Shown here: positions 55,836 through 64,000 of the stretch, piece by piece
Layout: the number at the start of each line of letters is the position of its first letter
How positions within the stretch are numbered: the first letter of the stretch is position 1
Source: Aspidapion aeneum
Taxonomy: Eukaryota; Arthropoda; Insecta; Coleoptera; Brentidae
NCBI GenBank assembly: GCA_963576565.1
Contig: OY755039.1
Span: 142,049,369 to 142,113,368 of the forward strand
DNA: 64,000 nt
Reading direction: 5' to 3'
Notes under the pieces: generated by a model
The model's database searches: none
What the model saw: the letters and a program-made list of their open reading frames with translations, nothing else
What the model was told of the DNA's origin: nothing
Position numbers and translations under genes: made by a program

Positions 55836-56651
55836 CACGGTGGATAGAATAGACCGGTGTTCGGATCTTATATATATATGTCGAATTTTTTACGTCACTG
55901 GTGGTCCAGCTGATTTTTGTAAACAAATGTTCTGATATGAAGAACGGAACAACTAATATTTTTTGAATTTTTGAAAACTAAGGCAATTTTCCTACTGTTT
56001 TCTACTGCATCCTTATAAAATGTATTTTTTTAGACGTATTGTCGTTATTTTTTTTAAGCCCGCTTTATTTTTTATTACTTTTTAAAACTTAAACTACAAG
56101 TCAAACTGAAGGTGATCGTTTAGTATCAAAGGTGAACCGAGTACTTGGGAAGTAAGCAAAGATGTAGGTCAGCGGATGATTTTTGGAGCTGAAACGAACA
56201 CATTATTTTATTCGAATTTTAATTGTTGTGTAAAAAGAAATGAAGCGGGTTAAAAACGACTGGTATGTCTGAAAAATATTATTTTATAAGAATATACTAA
56301 AAAATAGTGGGAGAATTGCCTTAAGTAGTTTTCAAAAAATTCAAAAAATATTAGTTGTTCATATCAGATCGAACTTTTGTTTTAAAAAATCAGCTGGACC
56401 ACCAGTGACGTTAAAATTCGACATACAGTCGAACCTCTATAACTCGAACTTGAAGGGACAACCAAAACAGTTCGAGTTATGGAGAGTTCGAGTTATAGAA
56501 ACTCAAGTTACATAGGTTAAAATACATGTAAAAAGTGCAGGGACCGCTGAAAAGGTTCGAGTTATAGAGGGGTTCGAGTTAAAGAGGTTCGAGTTAGAGA
56601 GGTTCAACTGTATATGTAAGATTCGAACAGCGTTCTATTCTATCCACCGTG
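55836..56651. mobile_element. MULE-like TIR element with 9-bp target duplication
   Basis: Ends CACGGTGGATAGAATAGA and TCTATTCTATCCACCGTG, long inverted arms (GTCGAATTTTTTACGTCACT and inverse). Exact 9-bp duplication CTCCAACAC at 55827-55835 and 56652-56660. Single CTCCAACAC at the empty site in the left copy (about 21527). It carries a pogo MITE. Confidence 0.88.
56426..56610. mobile_element. pogo-like MITE 1
   Basis: CAGTCGAACCTCTATAACTC to GAGGTTCAACTG, TA on both sides, 185 bp, largely palindromic (GAGTTATAGA / TCTATAACTC). Confidence 0.85.
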
Positions 56652-56814
56652 CTCCAACACTCTACAAATTGCGCTCCTAAATAGTAGAGTAAGTTTGTAG
56701 AGTATTTCAAGAAAAAGCTGAAAAAAAGGTACAGTAGCTAACACCAAAAGCTAAATTTTCATTCGAGTATCCCCTATTTTCCAGCATCAGAATATATTAT
56801 AATATATACAAATA

Positions 56815-56999
56815 CATTTGAACCTCTATAACTCAAACCTGAAGGGACCACCAAAACAGTTCGAGTTATGGAGTGTTCGAGTTATAGAAACTCGAGTTAC
56901 ATAGGTTAAAATACATGTAAAAAGTGCAGGGACCACTGAAAAGGTTGGAGTTATAGAGGGGTTCGAGTTAAAGAGGTTCGAGTTAGAGAGGTTCAACTG
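56815..56999. mobile_element. pogo-like MITE 2 (chimeric)
   Basis: The left end CATTTGAACC is flanked as MITE 3, and the right end TTCAACTG is flanked as MITE 1, as expected for a recombinant of the two. Confidence 0.8.
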
Positions 57000-57203
57000 T
57001 ATATGTAAGATTCGAACAGCGTTCTATTCTATCCACCGTGCTCCAACACTCTACAAATTGCGCTCCTAAATAGTAGAGTAAGTTTGTAGAGTATTTCAAG
57101 AAAAAGCTGAAAAAAGGGTACAGTAGCTAACACCAAAAGCTAAATTTTCATTCGAGTATCCCCTATTTTCCAGCATCAGAATATATTATAATATATACAA
57201 ATA

Positions 57204-57388
57204 CAGTCGAACCTCTATAACTCAAACCTGAAGGGACCACCAAAACAGTTCGAATTATGGAGTGTTCGAGTTATAGAAACTCGAGTTACATAGGTTAAAA
57301 TACATGTAAAAAGTGCAGGGACCGCTAAAAAGGTTCGAGTTATAGAGGGGTTCAAGTTATAGAGGTTCGAGTTATAGAGGTTCGACTG
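57204..57388. mobile_element. pogo-like MITE 3
   Basis: CAGTCGAACC to GGTTCGACTG with TA flanks, inserted in TATATA of the host sequence seen intact at about 21700. Confidence 0.85.
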
Positions 57389-57699
57389 TATGTGTTCTAG
57401 ATAAAAGTAACTACATGGAAATTTTATAAAATTTGTTTACAAGTTGGCGGAGATATTTCAATTTTTTGAAAAACAACTTATCTCGATATTTTAAAACCTC
57501 TGTACATATTTTTAATTTTGATACATCATCTGATTGGGCTAAGAATATCGCAACTTTTTTCTCATTTAAGCAAAATTGTATCTCTTACAGTTTACGCAAT
57601 CCGCATGTAGTTTCTTTTTTTGGGACACCCTGTATATTGTGTATCATACAGTGGCGGCTGGTGACGTTATAAAATGGGGGGGGGGGGCAGAAATTTAAA

Positions 57700-58113
57700 T
57701 AGAATAGAAAAAATGCTTTCCGCTACGGAGATGGACTATTGGACAAGAGCAGCAGAGAAATCAAAAAGAGAAAGAGTTACAAATCAAAGAATAAGAGAAA
57801 TTATGACAGTGGGTGAACATACTTTAGTGGATGATATAAGAACAAAACAACTAGTGTGGTACGGACATGTACAAAGAACATTGACTTCTATAGGGCGTTA
57901 TACAACTCAATGACAAAGAATGAATGAAAGACTACCCAAACAAATACTACAATGGAAACCAACTGGCCGAAGAAAACGAGGACGGCGAAGGAGAAGCTGG
58001 AGAGAAGGAATAGACAGTGAAATGAGAATAAGAGGCCTAGATGATGAATTATGGGCAAACAGAAACGAGTGGAGATTGGGTATCGGAAGACGTAGAACGA
58101 TAAATATATATAG
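57700..58113 (+). pseudogene. endonuclease/reverse-transcriptase element, C-terminal tail
   Basis: Text: KMLSATEMDYWTRAAEKSK, RIREIMTVGEHTLVDDI, TKQLVWYGHVQR, a short inserted stretch with a stop (57911), then ERLPKQILQWKPTGRRKRG and ELWANRNEWRLGIGRRR. This C-terminal signature is common in insect endonuclease/reverse-transcriptase retroelements. The RT core is missing. Confidence 0.75.
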
Positions 58114-58205
58114 AAATTTAAATTGCATGAAAAATGAGATAAAAAAACTTATCGAAACAATTTTATTTCAGTATTTTACAAACAGGCAGCTACTTGGTGT
58201 AGTAT

Positions 58206-58867
58206 TTAGTCAATTTGTTTATAGATAAAGTCCATTCCCCTTTCTTTTTTATGGCCCCGTAAAGCAACCTCAAAAATCCCACAGAATTTTAAACAGTCTA
58301 TTAACCTACCAAGTATATGTCTGATTTTTTTTACATTTTCATTAAGTTCGGTAATGTTTTGCCTATAGGTACTATTCAATTGGTACCTAATATCAGTCTT
58401 GCCTAGCATAGAAAATTCTACGTGGTTATTTAAATGAGTAGGACTTACTTTGTGTCTTTTTAAATTTTCACTAACTTTGTCACCAACGCAGGATCACTTC
58501 GTGGATTGTTCATAACAAGACAAATAAAGCAAAAAAAAGCATTTCTTTTTTCACAACCGCATAACTAGTTTTCAGCATCGTATAATTTTTTATTAAATTT
58601 TCTATTATAAGTTTTTTTTGAACACCCCTCGGCATTAGTTGCACTAAAATTTTGGTTCATTTTTAGGTCCGGTCTATATGGCCCTAAAGATTTTATTTGT
58701 AATCGGAGTTCATATGTCAACGTATTTAAATTTGCACAGTTAATTATGTAACCGACGGTATTTATTTCCATTTTATAAACAAACGATAACAAAAACAAAC
58801 AATGACACGCGATCAAAACAAACTTATACGACTTCACTAAGGATAGAACCGGCTTCGTAGCAAGCAA
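58206..58867 (-). pseudogene. hAT-like (ZMYM/TTF, DUF4371-type) transposase remnant
   Basis: Minus strand, first piece 58867-58565: MEINTVGYIINCANLNTLTY, LGPYRPDLKMNQNF, YNRKFNKKLYDAEN. Second piece 58490-58206: NLKRHKVSPTHLNNHVEF, NENVKKIRHILGRLIDCLK, FCGIFEVALRGHKK. The K-F-C-G-x-F-E-x-A-L-R-G-H segment marks this hAT subgroup. The catalytic region is absent. Confidence 0.7.
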
Positions 58868-60386
58868 CTAAAACAAACGTTCCTCCCGCCCCCGCTCGAG
58901 ATCATCCACCCATAACCCGCTGAAAAACGGGTGAAATTGAAACCTTGCCCCACGCGGCGCTGCACGGTGGTCAGCTTGTCGGTTGTGAACGATCGAAATT
59001 ATTTTATGGTTTTAATTTTGACAAACTGATGCTGAAAGTTAGGAAATGTCAACTAGCGCTTAAAAAATGTGATTTTAATATACTGTGCATGCTGGAGTAG
59101 GTACAGTCGCCTCCAAAAATAATGTTGCATATCGTTTTTTTCCTCTTAAGCAAAAATCTTGAAAAATTGATACTTTGAGAGTGTTTTATTTAACATAACT
59201 TTTTTATAAAAATTTAACTAAATTTATTAATCTTACTATACTATATATCAATTTTTTACCACACACTGATATTCTTTATCGTAGTCTTTATATTCACTAT
59301 TTTCACATACATAGTTCAAAACGGATTGATTTTTATCCTGTGAAACCGGTGTTTTGTGCCACATTTTAAATAAATTACGTCGGCCAATCCCATGCGCCAA
59401 CGCTGAAACAATAAATCATAGCTAATACAGCGGCAAGAAGCGGCAGCTGAATGTAGCACCTATATATCCCTTGATACATGATTGAAATAATAAAGTCACA
59501 AACGCAATTGATACGTAACGATCCAGACTTTTTCAGTCCAACACAACTTTTATCTAATTTTTTTAATAAGCAAATTGAAACTTTGCAAATGGTTTAGTAG
59601 TAAAAATTAAAGATACTAACCCATATTTTAAATATACGTGAAGAAATCACCATATAATCTCTGGTTTACCAACTTGGAGCACTTTTGAAATCGCCTTTCC
59701 GCGCGGAATATATGCGGACATCGAAGAAATAACTGGACAAGAAGGACAACGCATGTAGAAAATCTCGAGCCCTTGTTATAACGTGAATATCGTACATATC
59801 TTCTTCGAATTTAATTTATAAAGAAGTAGGTAAGCCGCGCCGATCGAGTCTTGCACGAAAAACCATAGGCGCGCGTACAAAACAAAAATTGAATCAAGTG
59901 TCATCGGGTGTTAACGTCGGCTGTCGTCAACGCGAATGCGGCCGGTCGAAGGTCAAGCGAAACGCGTAATATTTGAAGTAGGTATGTAGACTGATTAATA
60001 AATACGTACCTACCCAGGTCGATTTAATTTTCTGTTTTATAATATTTGGGTGATGCGTGAAAACAAACCCAGAGCGGAGGCAATTGCAAATTAACAGAAA
60101 AAGTAAAATTTACATTTTTAAAAGGTCATAGTTTTATAACCATTTTTTGGATTTTTATGAAAATTTGTGAAATGTCGCATATTTTATATGGTTATGTTAA
60201 TATTTGCTGGGAGACAAAAATTTACTAAAAAATTTATATCCACGGTTTAAACAGACAGACAGAAAGGCGTTAAGGCTATTTCCTAAATTTTAAAGGAGCT
60301 AAAAACGTTTTACGCCCTTATGAAACAGACGATAGGAGCCATATTTGCAACAAACATTCTAGGTCTTGAACTTGTTTTTTTAAACT
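58868..60386. other. intergenic, no gene seen
   Basis: No supported exon. A TACAGTCGCCTCCAAAA word at 59102 resembles a Tc1-type terminus, but its partner was not found. AT-rich with scattered GC patches at 58900-58990 and 59840-59960. Confidence 0.5.
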
Positions 60387-61520
60387 ACTGGGTGGGCCAA
60401 AAAAACCGGATTTTTTTTTCATTATAACATTTGAATTATACCATCGATTTTAATGGGACAAACTGCACTTGCCAGAGAATAAATATATTTTTTTGTCCGC
60501 CATCTCAAAATGCAAGATGGCGGATGAAATTAAATTGTACCCTTCAAAGATTCTCGTTTATTCTTGTGTTGCGAACACGTTTTAATTATTTTTTTTAAAT
60601 CTATAAAAAAACTGCATTCTTGCCACGCACAACAAGGTACGAATTAACAAAATCGGTACGGTGGTTCTAACAAAATATATTTTTGTTTCAACCATTGTTT
60701 TGAATATTATACGATTGCCAATCATGTCTGCATTTATTTCCTTATAAATTCATTAATACTGAACCGATTTTAATGAAATAAATAACATCCTGGTCAAAAT
60801 TGATTGCCTTTTAAAGACTATATGATCAAAATTTACAGCCATTCTAAAATTTAAGATGGCGGACAGAATCATACTTGATTCTTTAAGATGGCGTGTTAAT
60901 TCTTGTTTTCTGACAATGTTTTGGTTTTTTTTAATCTATGGAAAAGCATTACTTTTGGCTCGCACAAAGTAGTACAATCTGGTAAAATCGGTTTGATGGT
61001 TCTCAAAAAATCTATTTTTATTTCAGTCATTGTTTAACAGATTATACGATTGCATTGCTAATCCTGCCTGCATTAATTTCCTTATAAACTCATTATTACT
61101 GAACCGATCTTAGTGAAATAAAAAATCATTAGGATGTTTTTTATTTCATTAAAATCGGTTTAGTAGTAATGAATTTATAAGGAAATAAATACAGACTTGA
61201 TTGGCAAGGCAATCGTATAATATGCAAAACAATGGTTGAAACAATTTTTTTTTTATAAACCACTGAACTGATTTTGCTGATTCGTACCTGGTTGTGCGTG
61301 GCAAGAATGTAGAATGTAGTTTTCTTACTAATTAAACGAGCATCTTTGAAGGTTACATTTTAATTTGGTCTGCCATCTTGGATTTTGAGATGGCGGCAAA
61401 AAAATATATTTAATCAAGTCTGATTAATTCGCTGCGAAGTGTAGTTTGTTCCATTAAAATCAATTCTACAGTTCAAAAGTTATAATTAAAAAAAATTTCC
61501 GGTTTTTTTGGCCCACCTGA
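60387..61520. mobile_element. 1.1-kb palindromic element
   Basis: Outer words CTGGGTGGGCCAAAAAAACC and the inverse (GGTTTTTTTGGCCCACCTG), TA next to both ends. Matching inner words: GCCATCTCAAAATGCAAGAT, TTATTTCCTTATAAATTCAT and ACCGATTTTAATGAAATA on both arms. One arm shows an internal partial duplication (60700-61130). No transposase frame. Confidence 0.75.
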
Positions 61521-61596
61521 TATATAAAAATTTTTAAAGGTTTTTTTTATTCGAAGGTATTTTAGAATTTGGCGTGTACGCCCTTTTATTATTACA

Positions 61597-62884
61597 AGCT
61601 TTTATTTAACTTCACCTGTATGTATGTATGTATGTATGTGGGTATGTATGTAATCAAATCTTGCAACTCATTTTTGAAGAACTTCCAAACATCCGATTAA
61701 CTTCAAATTTCGCATAGCGTCTTAGTTCCGATGACAATACAATAATATGGTTTCATCCGGTACCTACCTCCCCCCTAACGTGGGGGATGGAGAGGGGGTA
61801 AAACTTTAGTTTGTCCGATTTCAACCAAAATTGGTATCTAGGGGTTTTTGAGTATGAGAATTACGAATTTTTGATCAGATTATAAAAATTCAATATGGCG
61901 GAGTCAAATTGGACGATTTAATGTCAAGTTTTTCTGATTACTTTCAACTGACTTCCACGTATCCGACTGACTTCAAATTTCGCATACCGTTATAGTTCCG
62001 ATGACAATTCAATAATGTGGTATAACTGATTGCCTACCTCACCCCTAACCTGGTGGACGGAGAGGGGGTAAAATTTTAGTTTGTTGGATTTCCACCAAAA
62101 TTGGTATCTGGGGGTTTTTGAGGATGAGGATAACGAACTTTTAATCAGATTACAAAAATTCAATATGGCGGATTCAAAATGGACGATTTAATGTCAAGTT
62201 TTTCTGATTACTTTCAACTGACTTCCACGTATCCGATTGACTTCAAATTTCGCATACCGTTATAGTTGCGATGAAAATCCAATAATGTGGTATCACTGAC
62301 TGCCTACCTCCCCCTAAGGTCCCTGTATGTTGACATATTTGGATATAAGTCAACATACAGGGACTCTACCTCCCCCCTAACGTGGAGGGCGGAGAGGGGG
62401 TAAAATTTTAGTTTGTCGGATTTCCACCAAAATTGGTATCTGGGGGTTTTTGGGAATGACGATTACGAATTTTTGATCTGATTAAAAAAATTCAATATGG
62501 CTGACGTCCACGTAGGTATCTGATTGATTTCAAAATTCACATGCTCTCTCACTAAAAAGGGGGGGGGGGCGTAGAAGAGGTAAGGCTTTAGTTTGTTCGA
62601 TCTCGACCAAAATTAATTAATCCTTGCGTATAATGATCATAATAATAACGACAGTTTTATCATATGTCGCCTTTGTTGGACGGCCTTCTCATCGAAGACA
62701 GATATTTTAAAATTGACAGGAAAGACTTCCTGCAATATCGATGCGCAAGCTGAAATGCATAGACTTAGACAAATCTAAAAATTAAAAAATAAATTAAGAA
62801 AAAAAAACTTCGCTTTTATTATTATGATATCAGAACACTCAAAATATTATTTTATGCTTTTTAGTCCATTTTATAAAAGCTTGT
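61597..62884. mobile_element. ACAAGCTTTTAT element with ~300-bp tandem units, copy 2
   Basis: Starts ACAAGCTTTTATTTAACTTC, then (TGTA)n at 61616-61653 and about three direct units of ~300 bp (CTTCAAATTTCGCAT, CCTAACGTGG, AAAATTCAATATGGC). It ends near TTTTATAAAAGCTTGT. It shares termini and layout with 48121-49440 but has a different unit. Confidence 0.65.
62319..62364. repeat. perfect 16-bp hairpin inside a tandem unit
   Basis: GTCCCTGTATGTTGAC and GTCAACATACAGGGAC separated by 14 bases. It interrupts the CCTACCTCCCCCCTAACG segment seen in the neighbouring units. Confidence 0.85.
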
Positions 62885-64000
62885 TTTCAAAAAGTTTTTT
62901 TTTCTAAATTTATTTCAAATGAAAAACGTTATTTTTTTTAACTAATAAATAGGAAAACAGGGTTTATGAAAATGTAAGTAAGTAATATTTAACTTTTAAT
63001 CAAATAAGCTAGGTGTACATTTTAAGTTATGTACTTTGTTAACTTTGTTAACTTTGATAGTTTTTTGAGTTAAATCTTAAAAAATTAATAGAATATTACA
63101 GTGATGTAAGGTAGATGAGGGGTATAAGGCTCACCTTTTTTTACGACTGAATTATCTTAAGACAAAAGTAGAAGCTAATATTTCTGTGACAATTTCCAAT
63201 GCTTTATACAGTTATCCAACTAACCCCATGAAAAAAAACACATATAGAAATATTTTACCCCTCTTTCGATAGTACTGGTCGCCTAAAACTACACTATCTT
63301 TTTTTTTAACGTGGCAGAAAGGCACTACAACATTTGGTGCGAAAAATTGCCCTAGCTTGTGAAATGAGAAATAGATTGAATGTTTAAATATACCTCAACT
63401 TTTTTTTATAGTTAGAGCAGGATCAGATCTTTATTCAGTTTTAGGGCATTCTTATTGGCCACCACTGTATTTCTATTTTATTACCCTTTCTCTTGAGTAA
63501 ACTGTTCACGCAATGATCCCGTGTCAACTCGCGAGACATGCATTGTTTCGCGACACACGCCCGCTCTTCATATAATTTTATTGGCTTGAGAAAGTTAGGG
63601 TGACCATTCGGGCTACTTCGTTGTCAGCCCAGTATAGCGTCTATCTTGTCGAAGGCGCGACGCAACGTCGTCTTATAATTTGGCGTACATATAGGGGCAC
63701 TTCCGGGGCATTGCGGGGGCCTTGTCTGGGCATTTCCCGGGCCTTGCGGGAGTTGCCTAGGCTTTTCCGATCCATTGCTGGGTAGGTCGTCAAAAATTCT
63801 TTAAAATGACCGGAGCTTTTTTTGGGTTGTCAAAAATGTTATTCACCAAAGTTAGTGGACTTCGAGGGCATCGCCTGGGCATATATTGGATGTTTCAATG
63901 CCTTTTAAAGTAAAAAAGTTGGCACCGATGAAGCCCTCGGACAGGATAACCAGCCGGGCCATTTTGCAATAGAATAATGCGAAAAATAAAGAAGCTTAGC
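62885..64000. other. no gene seen
   Basis: Mostly AT-rich to 63500. A GC-richer patch at 63600-63790 has a short reading frame with repeated GGGCCTTGCGGG/GGGGCATTGCGGG wording, but no start or splice context and no recognised family. Confidence 0.5.

Larger units (their letters stand above)
55576..56700 (-). repeat. tRNA-like SINE, split by a transposon
   Basis: The B-box side is at 55793-55835 and the A-box side (ATTTAGGAGCGCAATTTGTAG, minus) at 56652-56690. The two halves are contiguous in the left copy (21488-21556). The MULE-like element 55836-56651 separates them. Confidence 0.6.
56426..57388. repeat. 389-bp tandem duplication bounded by pogo MITEs
   Basis: 185-bp MITEs start at 56426, 56815 and 57204, so the period is exactly 389 bp. 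Between them is a repeated 204-bp segment of SINE/host flank. The left copy has the flank once and no MITE. Confidence 0.88.

Noticed and set aside
63600..63785. 61-codon Arg-rich frame
   Set aside because: GC-rich repeated wording, no start context, no family match.

Overview
The window is eukaryotic, from an arthropod and most likely an insect. It is AT-rich, genes are broken into short exons with clean GT..AG introns, and most of the sequence is transposable elements. A beetle is plausible because of the mix of non-LTR, mariner, hAT, Penelope and foldback elements, but this is inference. There is no bacterial operon structure, rRNA operon, CRISPR array or functional tRNA.

The host content is two tandem, same-strand genes of the DUF229 family (alkaline-phosphatase/sulfatase-like fold, type II membrane proteins). 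Gene B is complete: a first exon from a cluster at 24976-27133, then ten shared exons from 28295 to 49725. With first exon 1a the exons sum to 1911 nt, which is 636 codons plus stop with every phase compatible. Gene A (exons 355-15481) shows only the last seven exons (numbered 5-11 to match gene B); the rest lies left of the window. Both copies are open and conserved. The last exon differs only at three synonymous sites.

The most unusual feature is the first-exon cluster. Four near-identical signal-anchor exons lie in tandem. Three are intact (1a, 1b, 1d), each with its own conserved upstream segment, ATG and splice donor. The fourth (1c) has lost its ATG and upstream segment and carries a 196-bp hAT-type MITE with an 8-bp target duplication. 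All four donors match in phase the single acceptor at 28295. This looks like an alternative-promoter/alternative-first-exon array.

The two genes belong to a tandem segmental duplication of about 22-23 kb (left copy from before position 1 to about 22.98 kb; right copy ending about 57.8 kb). Because the copies align, each often gives the empty site for an element in the other. At least ten insertions can be polarised this way: a mariner with long TIRs, a 5'-truncated Jockey-like LINE, hAT MITEs, two foldback elements with tandem-repeat arms, MULE-like elements with 9-bp target duplications, Helitron/HINE-like elements with GTCT-type microsatellites, and pogo MITEs that later mediated a 389-bp tandem duplication.

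Layout: 1-15.5 kb gene A 3' half; 15.5-24.8 kb 3' flank with a Penelope-like palindrome, a tRNA-like SINE, foldback elements and RT fragments; 24.8-27.2 kb first-exon array; 27.2-49.7 kb gene B with nested elements in the introns; 49.7-57.8 kb duplicated 3' flank; 57.8-64 kb unduplicated flank with an RT tail, a hAT transposase remnant, a large palindrome and a tandem-repeat element. Element names rest on motifs and termini seen here. No database search was possible.
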